Numbered from the stretch's first letter, positions 7,970 to 16,839 are shown. The stretch: DNA of 64,000 bases from Paenibacillus sp. W2I17 (GCF_030815985.1 NZ_JAUSXM010000001.1:3162001-3226000), one strand, 5' to 3'. Notes: generated by a model not told the origin, from the sequence alone. Made by a program: numbers and translations.

Positions 7970-10063
7970 TTATCCATACACCCCCTGAGCACTGGAGACG
8001 ATCTGACTGTTCAGTCCATCGGTGATTTTGCTGATGATGCTGTCCACATCATGTCCGCTGTTGATATCCCCTGTGGTGACCTGAACGGTTGGCGTCAGAC
8101 TGACGAATCGTTGAATCGCCTGCATCTCGGCAAGCTCACGCATCAGCTTCAGATCCTCGCTCGTCACATCCACTGTGCCGTCCACGTCACCAATCTTGTC
8201 CACCTGTCCGATATTGTTGATTTTGTTGATGTTACTCATGTTGCTATTGGGAACAACGGCGGGAGTAGGTGCAGTTGGTATCGATGGCATGGAAGGTGTT
8301 TTTGGAGTTGAGCCGCCGAATTTTCCGGGTAATTTATCAGAGCCGTTGGGAAATAGGCCTTTGGTGGTATCCATCAAATCATTCCCCTGGCCAAATCCCT
8401 TATCAAATGCATCCTTATAATCCGCAGAAGCATCCATTCTCCACAGGCTAACAACGTCCTTTTGGCTCTCAGGAGCACTCGCTTCAAGGTCACTCATTAA
8501 ACCCTGTATCTTACCGCTCATTGAATGAATGTTAGCATCATCCACTAGTTTAATACCGCCCCAATCGGTACCGAAAATTTTATTCAGATAGGGTATTAAT
8601 TTATTTATACCCCCGATCATCCAGTTGATCTGATCTTTGAAACCACCTGCGAAATCCTCAATTCCCTTTGTAATGTTGAACAGAATTTGGAGTACAATGA
8701 GTCCCATGTCAACAAACAACTTTTGGAATGCATATGCTGGATCTCTGAATACATTGATGACAAATTCAGCCCAAGACATGAAATAATTCAGAATGGATGC
8801 AAAAATTGATTTCATATGCTCGTAAACCATATAAAAATAACCTATAATCGCTCCCACCATATCCCCAGCTGTAACTCCACATAATTGCAAAATAAAGATG
8901 AGTCCTGCAATGGCAACAATTACAAGCAAGATAGGCCAGTTAGCTACCAACCATGCCGCTGCCAGTAAATAAACCTGAGCGATTACAACTCCGAGCGTAA
9001 TAATTATATTGGCTAGTAGCACTAAAGCAATGGCTGTTAATATAGGCCCGATGATAGCCCAATTTTCTTGCACAACTGTAGCAAAATTGATGAACCCATC
9101 CACGATAAATGCCACCACTTGAGCAATAATTGCGAAGGCCCCACCAATCCATTCGATGAAAGCACTGAACTGACCTGAGCTTATGGCTTCGTTTAATCGG
9201 TCAAGCACAGGAGATAAAACTTCCAAAGCTCTTGTCCCGATTTCAGATAGTATTCCATTGAACTGATTCACGAGAGCCGTCCATTTTTGCAATGGAGAAT
9301 CCAGCATCGTATCAAAGGCTTCTTGTGTGTAACCTTGCATTTCAAGAACCGTCTGCAAACCTTGTATAAAACCGTCAAGATCTTTAGTCTGAATAAATTC
9401 ACCTAATCCAGCCCCGGTCAATGCACTCTCCGGGATGTTAAATTGACTAGCCAAGTCTGTATTTTTTCCATTCATGGCACTAACAATAGCCTTGGATGCA
9501 TCGGTCAGACTTTTATTATCCGGTGACAACATACTCAGTCGTTGAGTCATTTCATTTAACTGATCTACCTGCCCTGTATTCTGTGCCAATGGCACGAAGC
9601 CTAGAGAAGATTTAAGCGAATCATTGACATCCTGACCACTCTTGGAGGCTTGATCTCGATACTTATTATAGATGCTTTCCCCGAGCCCCGGATCTTCTGC
9701 GGCAACCATGTAACGATATTTGAAGTCTTCTTGTTCAGCAGCCGCTTTTAACACGACACTTCCAGCGGACTTTACCATTTGAACCCACTTGGAGAGTTTG
9801 CTCAGATTATCACCCAAAGCATTGCTTGTATCATCAGCCGTATCCTCCAACTTTTCCATCAGATTAATCGTTACATTCATTTGCTGGTTTATTTGATTAA
9901 AGTGGTTGGATATGTTCGTTTGGTTAAATTGATTCAAATTAACATGGTTAATCTGATTGAAGTTGTTCAAAATTTCGGTTGTTTTTACCTGAATTAGATT
10001 TAAGTTATTGATCAGATTATTTACGGATGGAGGATTAATTACATTGATACTTGTATCGGACAT
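7970..10063 (-). CDS. Tail tape measure protein, cluster A (697 residues)
   Basis: The 697-residue tail-length ruler is placed after the chaperone and before the LysM gene, as in all contractile tails. The N-terminus is strikingly Asn/Gln/Ile rich (residues 10-65, NNLINNLNLIQVKTTEILNN and following). Residues about 290-400 hold several very hydrophobic segments (GPILTAIALVLLANIIITLG, LLAAAWLVANWPILLVIVAI), typical of tape measures that insert in the target membrane. The C-terminus returns to repeated V-N-x-I-N segments. A leader of GGAAAGGAGGGAGAAATAG precedes the ATG. At the usual 0.15 nm per residue it would specify a tail near 105 nm; this number is a rule-of-thumb inference. Confidence 0.88.
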   Translation of the reverse strand: MSDTSINVINPPSVNNLINNLNLIQVKTTEILNNFNQINHVNLNQFNQTNISNHFNQINQQMNVTINLMEKLEDTADDTSNALGDNLSKLSKWVQMVKSAGSVVLKAAAEQEDFKYRYMVAAEDPGLGESIYNKYRDQASKSGQDVNDSLKSSLGFVPLAQNTGQVDQLNEMTQRLSMLSPDNKSLTDASKAIVSAMNGKNTDLASQFNIPESALTGAGLGEFIQTKDLDGFIQGLQTVLEMQGYTQEAFDTMLDSPLQKWTALVNQFNGILSEIGTRALEVLSPVLDRLNEAISSGQFSAFIEWIGGAFAIIAQVVAFIVDGFINFATVVQENWAIIGPILTAIALVLLANIIITLGVVIAQVYLLAAAWLVANWPILLVIVAIAGLIFILQLCGVTAGDMVGAIIGYFYMVYEHMKSIFASILNYFMSWAEFVINVFRDPAYAFQKLFVDMGLIVLQILFNITKGIEDFAGGFKDQINWMIGGINKLIPYLNKIFGTDWGGIKLVDDANIHSMSGKIQGLMSDLEASAPESQKDVVSLWRMDASADYKDAFDKGFGQGNDLMDTTKGLFPNGSDKLPGKFGGSTPKTPSMPSIPTAPTPAVVPNSNMSNINKINNIGQVDKIGDVDGTVDVTSEDLKLMRELAEMQAIQRFVSLTPTVQVTTGDINSGHDVDSIISKITDGLNSQIVSSAQGVYG

Positions 10064-10085
10064 CTATTTCTCCCTCCTTTCCTCT

Positions 10086-10687
10086 TTATTTCTTCCGGGC
10101 TCGGCTCTTGGATCGTTCTTTCTTCTCTTCCTCTACCCGGATGGAGATCATCGCATAGATGGCCGCTCGTTCTCGCATGGAGAAGGCCATTAGCTCATGC
10201 GGCAAAATGTTTAATTCATGGAGAGCGTAATAAGCCAGATTGGCTTCGGAATCGCCCTCTTTAATTAGTTTTTTACGTCATCCACCAGTTCGTTCATGTC
10301 CTGATTGAAGCCGTTCAGCTTCTGAACCTGTTCACCGAGCGAAGCAAATTCCCCAGGCAACAACATTTTCCGCAAAAGCGATTCCGCCCCCATTACGCCA
10401 TACGAACGTTGGAGTTCAGCATTTTTCAGATCGGGATACACGACACTTGCGCTCATCAGACGAGCCATATAATCATTGGCATCAATGTCGGGTGTGTAGA
10501 CACCGTTCTTACCCTTAATTTTGCGGGTAGCTGCCTTGCGGCATTCCTGGTTTTCGTCCTCGGTCATGCTGCGCAGTTTCCAGGCAACCGGCTCGCCTTT
10601 CTCATCTTTAAAACGGGGGGATACGATAAACTCTTCCGTTGTATCCATTGCTGCATTTTGTGCAAAAAACATACTCAATCCACTCAT
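10086..10687 (-). CDS. Chaperone -1 frameshift product (gpGT-like), cluster A
   Basis: The -1 frame is open across the end of the chaperone gene. Ribosomes slipping at AAAAAAC (10274-10268) would continue ...VKKLIKEGDSEANLAYYALHE and on for 60 residues, to a TAA at 10086, giving a fusion of about 200 residues. The extension has no start codon or ribosome binding site of its own and ends in a basic RVEEEKKERSKSRARKK tail. The arrangement matches G/GT of lambda and its equivalents in contractile phages, where the fusion coats the tape measure during assembly. The frame, site and position are seen directly; the slippage itself is inferred. Confidence 0.8.
10265..10687 (-). CDS. xkdN: XkdN-like tail assembly chaperone, cluster A
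   Basis: A 140-residue XkdN-type tail assembly chaperone. I chose the ATG at 10687 (MSGLSMFFAQ) because GAGGAGG lies eight bases upstream; an in-frame start 66 bases earlier has no binding site. Residues MFFAQNAAMDTTEEFIVSPRFKDEKGEPVAWKLR are typical of the family's N-terminal domain. The gene stops at a TAA directly after the slippery AAAAAAC, so the 140-residue form is the product made when ribosomes do not shift frame. It would help fold or hold the tape measure. Confidence 0.88.
   Translation of the reverse strand: MSGLSMFFAQNAAMDTTEEFIVSPRFKDEKGEPVAWKLRSMTEDENQECRKAATRKIKGKNGVYTPDIDANDYMARLMSASVVYPDLKNAELQRSYGVMGAESLLRKMLLPGEFASLGEQVQKLNGFNQDMNELVDDVKN
10268..10274 (-). promoter_or_regulatory. 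Slippery heptamer AAAAAAC for -1 frameshift, cluster A
   Basis: On the minus strand the reading frame is GTA AAA AAC TAA, so A AAA AAC fits the X XXY YYZ slippery pattern in phase with the chaperone. The zero-frame stop follows immediately, and the -1 frame stays open for 60 codons. The same heptamer in the same phase occurs in cluster B at 21298-21292. Confidence 0.8.
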
Positions 10688-10859
10688 GTATTGTTCCTCC
10701 TCTAAAGTTAGGCTCCCCGCCGCAAAAAGCGGCGAAGAGCAGAATTTTGACACGCCAAATAGCCCGTAACACAGGCAAGTTGAACAGGTTTCTTTTACAA
10801 ACCCGCTGCTAATTTATACTCTTTATTAATTCTCAAATCATTATGCTTTCCACGCTACA

Positions 10860-11318
10860 TTACTTCGGCAGATTGAACGATACAGGCATATCGACATCTT
10901 CAAAGGTAAAGCTTACTTCTTCCTCTAACGCCTCGGCCTCGGTATCCAGGGATGCCATGATCACACTGTCGAGGTTGACGCCTTTGAGGGTTACCGTCTG
11001 TTTGCCAATCGTAGAGGAAGGATCTTCGTTGGTCACTTCAATGTCGAAGTACGTGTCCACACCATTCTGCATGTACTGGAGCATCAGCTCACGGAAACGG
11101 GATGTGGTATAAAAGATTGTCATGGAACCCGAGCCAGACCAACCGGTTGCTTTGTGCTGTACACCGCGGCGACCCAACGTTTTGACTTCTGCTTTTTGCT
11201 TCTCCACCGTTGCTTCCAGCGTCTTCACATAGAACATTTCTTCCGTCTGTCCGTTAATCGTTGCGTATGCGCGGCCTTCCTGGCCGGAGATCGTGTCGCT
11301 TGCTTTCAAAAATGCCAT
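10860..11318 (-). CDS. xkdM: XkdM-like tail tube protein, cluster A
   Basis: A 152-residue tube protein of the XkdM (DUF2001) family. It begins MAFLKASDTISGQEGRAYAT and contains the family's tube-core strands KTLGRRGVQHKATGWSGSGSM and LMLQYMQNGVDTYFDIEV. The ATG is two bases after the sheath stop, so sheath and tube are translationally coupled. It stacks in rings inside the sheath and is driven into the target on contraction. Confidence 0.92.
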   Translation of the reverse strand: MAFLKASDTISGQEGRAYATINGQTEEMFYVKTLEATVEKQKAEVKTLGRRGVQHKATGWSGSGSMTIFYTTSRFRELMLQYMQNGVDTYFDIEVTNEDPSSTIGKQTVTLKGVNLDSVIMASLDTEAEALEEEVSFTFEDVDMPVSFNLPK

Positions 11319-11319
11319 C

Positions 11320-12636
11320 TTAAACCACCTTCACTTTCATATATACTTTTTCAACGGAATCCACAGGTTGGACCTGAATCTCGATCAGAATACTGTCAGT
11401 TTCATTGCCCGGAGCAACAGTGATATCTGTTTTTGAATCAAAATTTTGAATCGCCCCAATATCCTGAAGCTGCTTCAGGTAAGTGACACATTGGGAACGG
11501 AACAGGCTGCGCCCATCATCGTTGTTGTTCACTTTGCCGATATAGTAGGACTCGAAAATCCGTTTCATATCGTTAGCGATGCCATCGAGTACGCGGACAA
11601 CACGGTTTTTGGCAAAATGACGTGCCTTATCCGGTGTCACGGAACGGAACGTATTAACATCCTGCTCCACCACCGCGCGGTTGCTGCTAGCCGTAAACAC
11701 AAACTCGCCATTACGCAAGGCTGCTTCTGTCTCGGTATGTGTCAATCTGCCATTCACATCCACGGCATCGTCATAAGCACGGAACGTCAGGGATTCATTC
11801 AGGTTAGCTCCCGCTGTTGCGCCTGCTGTCCATGTTACGGTTTGTTTTGGTGACAGGACCGTACCATCTGCGAGCACAACACCATTTTTGACACTGATAA
11901 TGCCTTCATGATCTGCAGCAGGATAATCGGACAGAACGAGTTGCACTTTCTTGCCCTCGGTATCACGCAAACGCTTGATGTAAGCTGTGTAGACTGACTT
12001 GAGTGTGGCATCGTCTGAGACCAGACCGACCGTGTTAAAATCCAGTACTTCCAGCTTGGTCAGGAAATCAGCATGCTCTTGGTTCGTTGCTGTACCATCT
12101 AATCCACCCGTTAGTGGAAGTGACGCTGTAGCTGTGAGTGCACCTTCACCAGTAAATGTGACGTATGCGTTGGATTCCAGAGCTTCGATGGTAGACGCGG
12201 TTTGTTTGTCAACTTCTTTACCCGCAAGCAAAGTGGAGACATCCAATTGTTCCGGTTCGTTGATATTCGCGGAGATTACAACAGCCAGATCATTACCACG
12301 TACACCACCGTGTTGGGCTGTCACTGTCAGTTTGTCCAAGGTTGCCTTGGCTTTGGTACCTGCATTGAGTCGGTAAAGAAGCAAGGTCTGCGCCCGTTTC
12401 AATGCCTCGCGGATCAGCAGCATTTGCGGTGCTGTCCAGTCATAGCCTAATTTGGCTTGTACATCTTCACCTGCTTGTATTGTCAGAATTGTGCCAGCTT
12501 GTCCCCATGACAACGGAAGTGCCAATGCCACCGTTCCCCGCTCCCCTACCGTACCCGGCAATGAGCCCTCTGATGCAAAATTCATATATACGCCGGGGCG
12601 TACCTTGTTTTGTGTTGTCCATGTTCCTCCAGCCAT
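11320..12636 (-). CDS. xkdK: XkdK-like tail sheath protein, cluster A
   Basis: A 438-residue contractile tail sheath subunit. The N-terminus MAGGTWTTQNKVRPGVYMNF is the classic sheath arm, and residues about 25-60 (RGTVALALPLSWG) begin the first sheath domain. The C-terminal domain has the conserved RVLDGIANDMKRIFESYYIGKVNNNDDGR segment, in which strands weave with neighbouring subunits. The stop of the preceding small gene overlaps the start. The sheath shows that this is a contractile (myovirus- or R-type) tail. Confidence 0.95.
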   Translation of the reverse strand: MAGGTWTTQNKVRPGVYMNFASEGSLPGTVGERGTVALALPLSWGQAGTILTIQAGEDVQAKLGYDWTAPQMLLIREALKRAQTLLLYRLNAGTKAKATLDKLTVTAQHGGVRGNDLAVVISANINEPEQLDVSTLLAGKEVDKQTASTIEALESNAYVTFTGEGALTATASLPLTGGLDGTATNQEHADFLTKLEVLDFNTVGLVSDDATLKSVYTAYIKRLRDTEGKKVQLVLSDYPAADHEGIISVKNGVVLADGTVLSPKQTVTWTAGATAGANLNESLTFRAYDDAVDVNGRLTHTETEAALRNGEFVFTASSNRAVVEQDVNTFRSVTPDKARHFAKNRVVRVLDGIANDMKRIFESYYIGKVNNNDDGRSLFRSQCVTYLKQLQDIGAIQNFDSKTDITVAPGNETDSILIEIQVQPVDSVEKVYMKVKVV

Positions 12637-12845
12637 TATTGTGCCTCCCCATTCATAAATTGTTGGATATGTTGCTGTGCTTCTTGCAAAGTGTATGTTT
12701 GTTTTTCCAGCAGAACTGCTGCCAAAATATCTTTCTCCATCCGGCTGAGTTGCCGGGATTCGGCGAACTGTGCTTTGCTGTATTTTTGATTGTTTTTCTG
12801 TTGAGCTTCCGGTGTTTTAGGATCCGGTTCTTTTTTCGTAAACAT
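12636..12845 (-). CDS. YqzN/YkzM-like small tail protein, cluster A
   Basis: A 69-residue protein starting at MFTKKEPDPK; the ATG at 12845 has AGGAGG eight bases upstream, whereas starts further upstream do not. It is helical and charged, with SRQLSRMEKDILAAVLLEKQTYTLQEAQQ and a FMNGE end. It resembles the YqzN/YkzM-domain proteins that precede the sheath in PBSX and skin of Bacillus subtilis, and its cluster B partner at 23818 has the same length, position and QxxIxQFM motif. Its stop overlaps the sheath start (TAATGG). Its role is unknown. Confidence 0.8.
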   Translation of the reverse strand: MFTKKEPDPKTPEAQQKNNQKYSKAQFAESRQLSRMEKDILAAVLLEKQTYTLQEAQQHIQQFMNGEAQ

Positions 12846-12969
12846 TGCCAAAGCGCCTCCTATTCCTTTCATGTAGATCCCCTCATTTTGGTTATTTAAG
12901 TTCAATAAAGAATAGTTACACTAGCAAGTCCAAAAGCAGAGCAACCTTCGTTATGTGGAACTCATATCG

Positions 12970-13401
12970 TTATTCTCTCGTAGCTTTAAGTGCGGTGGGT
13001 CGCTGTTCCAGTTGTTGCATAGTAGCGGCGGGCTCCGACACTTTGGTGGTTCGCATGGTGTAGTACACCAGCATGCGCGGAGTATCGTTCTCCGTCTCCC
13101 AACGTAGCTCTGTTGCGCGATAGGGTGTGCCCTCCACGTCGATGGTTTCCAGCGCTTCGAAGAGCTCATCCGGCAGGGTGGCTGGGATATCGTTTGGATC
13201 GAGCCACCGGATTTCAAAGGCGTGAGATTGCACGAAGCGATCGCTGCGTTCCCGGGTGAGTTGAGCGGACAGCAAGCGGTAGGAGATGCCTTTTTCGGCA
13301 GGAGTCGAGTTACCACCTACTGATGCTGGGTGGATCGGGATGTTAGGGAAATGCTGCGTCAGAGCATCAGCAATGGCAGTGGTTAGTTGGTTTGTGGTCA
13401 T
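12970..13401 (-). CDS. Phage tail terminator-like protein (DUF6838), cluster A
   Basis: A 143-residue protein that opens cluster A and carries a GGGAGGTGAACC leader. It is an alpha/beta protein with a start typical of tail terminator proteins (TTNQLTTAIADALTQHFPNIPIHP) and the later RSDRFVQSHAFEIRWLDPND segment seen in the DUF6838 tail-terminator family (XkdJ-like position). It would cap the tube and sheath so that polymerisation stops at the length set by the tape measure. Cluster B has a different, double-length gene in this place. Confidence 0.7.
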   Translation of the reverse strand: MTTNQLTTAIADALTQHFPNIPIHPASVGGNSTPAEKGISYRLLSAQLTRERSDRFVQSHAFEIRWLDPNDIPATLPDELFEALETIDVEGTPYRATELRWETENDTPRMLVYYTMRTTKVSEPAATMQQLEQRPTALKATRE

Positions 13402-13813
13402 GGTTCACCTCCCATTTTTGATTAGAATTGATTGAAGTATGATTTTGTATTTAACAAGCGGTAGCTTACGATCTTAAGTGTTCTAAATATAAGTTCAGAA
13501 CTAGTCTTAAGACACAAGCGATTCACCTGTTGTCATATCCAGTATTAGATAGAATTTCATTGAAAATATAAACCATACGACTGCACCCTAAATATGGTGA
13601 CCATCACCTAGGAGGACATCCATCAGTTGATCTATAGCCAACATTATGAAAATAAACGTCTTACCTTCAAATTTTAAACAATCCCATATTGTCTTGAGCT
13701 GCCGGCGTCAACAATGACACTACCATTTGGCTACTTTCTCCAACTCAGTTGCTCAAAAAAGTCTCCTAATTACTCCAGAGGACTTAATAATCCGCACCAC
13801 TTTAGCACATCTT
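13402..13813. other. Intercluster region: cluster A leader and cluster B trailer
   Basis: 412 bp with no credible gene. It must hold the promoter of cluster A on the minus strand. The stretch 13471-13512 contains two CTTAAG palindromes around AGTTCAGAACT (13492-13502), which could be an operator; no convincing -35/-10 pair was found. The left side of the next gene (cluster B fibre) is followed by a hairpin listed separately. Confidence 0.5.
13755..13785 (-). terminator. Terminator-like hairpin after cluster B fibre
   Basis: On the minus strand AAGTCCTC pairs imperfectly with GGAGACTT around a short loop and is followed by TTTTTT. It lies about 30 bp beyond the fibre stop codon and would end the cluster B transcript before cluster A begins. 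The stem is short and imperfect, so efficiency is uncertain. Confidence 0.5.
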
Positions 13814-14968
13814 TTACATTGATTCGACTATTAATGCACTATTGTTACCTGGGAAATTCACAGATCCCTCACTAACTACAATTAAACTAAAGTTACGACT
13901 ATTATCAAAACCACCGTTAGGTTTCGTGGTTGAGTTGCTATAACCGTAACCACCTTGATGCACATTATTCCACGACACATACGAATCAACTCGTGCAACC
14001 ACCATCGCAACTCCCGATAGCAGGTTTACATGTATTTGTGCAATTGACCAAAATGAATTTACGCTATCGTTTGTAGTACCGTTACTTCCAATGTAATTAT
14101 GAGTTGATAGGATCCAGTCAACCCCGTTAGCATCTCTTAATCGAAGTTCAAACTTATCAGACGCTTTACTCTGAACAGACCATCTGTCATTGAATATACT
14201 TGATCCAATAGGCGTACGCCCATAAGCCGATATAATACTTGTACCACCTGGAAATGTTGCAAGTACAAACGGGACACCCGACCCTGAATTAATAAAACCT
14301 GTGGGTGAAGTTGTTGACTGATAATACGCTTGTTTAACTTTAGTTACATTACTCGCCATCGTTGCGAAAGAAGCATTTGCCGCTGTTAGTACTCCCTTGC
14401 CAGTAATCGCAGCAGCAATTGATGCTTTACCGTTACTGACAGATTGCTTTAAATCAGAAAGTGCTGTCACTCCGTTCTTATCTCTGAATAACAATTCTCC
14501 TCCGTATTCGTTTGCGATTGTAAAGTCCTTCCCACCGGGAGTACCAAATCCGACGTATCCCTTTCTACCTGAGTTCTGGCCTTCTGGCAAGAAACCTTGA
14601 TAAACATGAGTTGAACCCACGAGGTGTAATACTCCTGCATCGCCAACTATAGATCCCCCGGACCTTGGCAGGCTAGCATTCTTCGCATTTGTCTCAGCCG
14701 CCACCCTCGCATCCCTTATCGCCTTCTCCGTTGCCGCCACCGTCTCAGATGTCCCATCCGTCTTACTTGACAACTGCACCTTCCCTTTTTGCGTCAACGA
14801 CGCATCAGGAATATCCATATGACTCACCGCTTCACGGAGCGCATCCAAATCCTCTTGCGTTGCAACACCAGCATCAATCTTTTCGAAAATCATACTAATA
14901 CTATCCCGGGTCACTCTTTCGTTCCCCAAGGGAAGAGGTAATTTCAATCGATCGGTTTCTTGTGGCAT
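13814..14968 (-). CDS. Cluster B tail fibre / receptor-binding protein, 384 residues
   Basis: The chosen ATG at 14968 overlaps the DUF2313 stop as TAATG and has GGAGGT nine bases upstream; a GTG nine bases earlier would sit on top of that site. The N-terminal PQETDRLKLPLPLGNERVTR segment is a typical fibre foot, followed by LTQKGKVQLSSKTDGTSETVAATEKAI, the phage tail fibre repeat (about residues 58-90). The C-terminal 150 residues are beta-rich and Gly/Ser/Asn rich. It is much shorter than the 1011-residue fibre of cluster A and shares no obvious receptor-binding domain with it. Confidence 0.85.
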   Translation of the reverse strand: MPQETDRLKLPLPLGNERVTRDSISMIFEKIDAGVATQEDLDALREAVSHMDIPDASLTQKGKVQLSSKTDGTSETVAATEKAIRDARVAAETNAKNASLPRSGGSIVGDAGVLHLVGSTHVYQGFLPEGQNSGRKGYVGFGTPGGKDFTIANEYGGELLFRDKNGVTALSDLKQSVSNGKASIAAAITGKGVLTAANASFATMASNVTKVKQAYYQSTTSPTGFINSGSGVPFVLATFPGGTSIISAYGRTPIGSSIFNDRWSVQSKASDKFELRLRDANGVDWILSTHNYIGSNGTTNDSVNSFWSIAQIHVNLLSGVAMVVARVDSYVSWNNVHQGGYGYSNSTTKPNGGFDNSRNFSLIVVSEGSVNFPGNNSALIVESM

Positions 14969-15558
14969 TACGCCCACACCTCCAGTTCATTCCACGTCAA
15001 AGACGCGGCGTCCAGTTCATCCCATGTTTTCTGCTTCTTATCCAGATCGTCCCAGATCAGATAACGATACTCATATTCCACGACCATATGGGCCGGTTTC
15101 AACTCTTCAATTGCCCGTTTGAGATCATCGATATTGGGCGGAATGCCCATCGTGTCCACAAAACTCACCGTAAAACTCCACGCTTCCGGTTGAAATGTTA
15201 CATCCACTTTTCCCCCGGCATATGCCTCAGCCACATTCGCAACCAACCTGCCAGAGAACTTCCCGGCACCACGCAGCTTCGATTCCACCACGGCGCGCCT
15301 TTGTTCCACGGGTTTGAGACGATCTGTCTCAATGCCGAGCTCCTGCTCCCAGAAGTCCAGCCCCCATGTCGCTGTACGGACAAAAAACTGCTCCAACGTC
15401 TCATCCAGCGCCTGGTACAGCAGATCCATCTCGACGCCTTTGGCCTGCATATCGGCCTGCATGACGCGCGAAGTCTCGTAATACCTTGGCAAATACGAGA
15501 ACAACTCCCGCCCTTTCTCACTCGTCAGTCCAACATCTACAGTAGAAGGAGCACTCAT
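14968..15558 (-). CDS. xkdU: XkdU-like baseplate protein (DUF2313), cluster B
   Basis: A 196-residue protein counted from MSAPSTVDVG at 15558, where GGGAGGGG lies eight bases upstream; an in-frame ATG 33 bases earlier has no site. The family core FVDTMGIPPNIDDLKRAIEELKPAHM is shared with cluster A, with the repeated KTWDELDAASLTWNELEVW motif at its C-terminus probably docking on the fibre. It is the last baseplate gene before the fibre. Confidence 0.88.
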   Translation of the reverse strand: MSAPSTVDVGLTSEKGRELFSYLPRYYETSRVMQADMQAKGVEMDLLYQALDETLEQFFVRTATWGLDFWEQELGIETDRLKPVEQRRAVVESKLRGAGKFSGRLVANVAEAYAGGKVDVTFQPEAWSFTVSFVDTMGIPPNIDDLKRAIEELKPAHMVVEYEYRYLIWDDLDKKQKTWDELDAASLTWNELEVWA

Positions 15559-15703
15559 GCCCTGTCCCCTCCCTTCCTTGCATATCATCATGGAGCGTCT
15601 CGCTCACTAGCTCTAACCCGGAACGGAGTATTTCTCCCAATCTTCCTTGGTCTCCGCACTCCAAAACTACTTCCTCGTCCACCATCTGCCCAATGTTACT
15701 CAT
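15518..15703 (-). CDS. Possible small coupled ORF between xkdT and xkdU, cluster B
   Basis: A 61-codon frame starts at an ATG (MSNIGQMVDEEVVLECGD) that overlaps the stop of the baseplate J gene (ATGAGTAA) and ends 40 bases inside the DUF2313 gene in another frame. The 138-base space between baseplate J and DUF2313 would otherwise be unused in a cluster where neighbours overlap. No family was recognised, the C-terminal part is Cys-containing and unlike a folded domain, and cluster A has no such gap, so it could be chance. Confidence 0.35.
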   Translation of the reverse strand: MSNIGQMVDEEVVLECGDQGRLGEILRSGLELVSETLHDDMQGREGTGHECSFYCRCWTDE

Positions 15704-16835
15704 GAACATCCACCGTCCCCAGCACGGCCACCTGGCTCGCGGTCATCTCGATATTCTGGTCACTTACACCGTTTACGGTAAGCTCCGAATAGTCGATAAT
15801 GGGCGGAATGTCCAGCAGAATCGCGGCAATGCGAGTGTAACGAACGAGTGGATCGGCAAAAGCCAACTGCTTCAAATACGCGGTCACCCCGCGTTCGATC
15901 AATGCTCGTACATCGGCCAACGTTGCATCACTGGCAAGAGTCAGCTTCACCTGAATGTTCATCGGCACTTCCACCGCTGGCATCACGGACACCACTGGCC
16001 CCGCCGGCGCAACGCCTTCACCCTGTCCATCTTGCGTTGGATCTACGTACTTCTGCACCGCCGCCACCAAATCCGTACCCGCAGCACGTTTGTCCGTGTC
16101 CAGCAGATACAATCCAACCGTACCTGGCCCTTGCCACAACGGAATAACACGCGTTGCACCAACACCTGGTACTTCACTGGCCCATTGCACATATTGCGAT
16201 TTGTTGCCGCTTGTCCCTTGGTTGCGGACTTTGGCATAAAAGCGTTCCAACAACGCCGTATCGGCCTCAATATCCGCACCGCCTTTGATCACATCAACGT
16301 TCGTGACAGAATTCACGCCACTTACAGGTGTAGAAAGCACAGTTACCGTGCCAGCAGGCACATTGCTTTCTTTTCCGGCAACAAGCGCTCGCACGCCTAC
16401 CACCCCGGACCCCTCTGCATCCAGTTCCAAACGTCCCACTGTCTCATATTCGAGCGAAGCTTCAGCAGATACTTCATCCGCGAGCGTTGCCACGACCGTG
16501 CCCACAGGCACAACTTTCCCCGGCGTACCCATGAACCTCACTGCACCTTGTGCCGCCACAGCAGCCCGCCGCGTGATGCCGTGCTCTCCTGCCCGCAGAT
16601 CCAGCTCTTCCGAACGAAAATTCGGATCACTGCTCGCCGCAGTACTAGCAAACCCTCGCCGAAGTAATTCCTGCGCCCACAATGCCGCTTCAGACAGCAT
16701 AAACGCAACCGGAGCCTCCGCATCCCACAGAAACGATCCTTCCGACTTATCCAGATCTGCGGGCAGACGATCCAGCATACGCTGCATAATCTGTTCCTCC
16801 GTCTGGTCCTCCAAATAACGCGGAATCTCAGCCAT
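15696..16835 (-). CDS. xkdT: XkdT-like baseplate J protein, cluster B
   Basis: A 379-residue baseplate J protein with the same middle and C-terminal core as the cluster A copy (GVTAYLKQLAFADPLVRYTR, LLDIPPIIDYSELTVNG) but a different N-terminus (IPRYLEDQTEEQIMQRMLDRLPADLDKSEG). It is 27 residues longer. It forms the wedge arms that fold out on landing. The start lies four bases after the DUF2634 stop. Confidence 0.92.
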   Translation of the reverse strand: MAEIPRYLEDQTEEQIMQRMLDRLPADLDKSEGSFLWDAEAPVAFMLSEAALWAQELLRRGFASTAASSDPNFRSEELDLRAGEHGITRRAAVAAQGAVRFMGTPGKVVPVGTVVATLADEVSAEASLEYETVGRLELDAEGSGVVGVRALVAGKESNVPAGTVTVLSTPVSGVNSVTNVDVIKGGADIEADTALLERFYAKVRNQGTSGNKSQYVQWASEVPGVGATRVIPLWQGPGTVGLYLLDTDKRAAGTDLVAAVQKYVDPTQDGQGEGVAPAGPVVSVMPAVEVPMNIQVKLTLASDATLADVRALIERGVTAYLKQLAFADPLVRYTRIAAILLDIPPIIDYSELTVNGVSDQNIEMTASQVAVLGTVDVHE

Positions 16836-16839
16836 CCCG

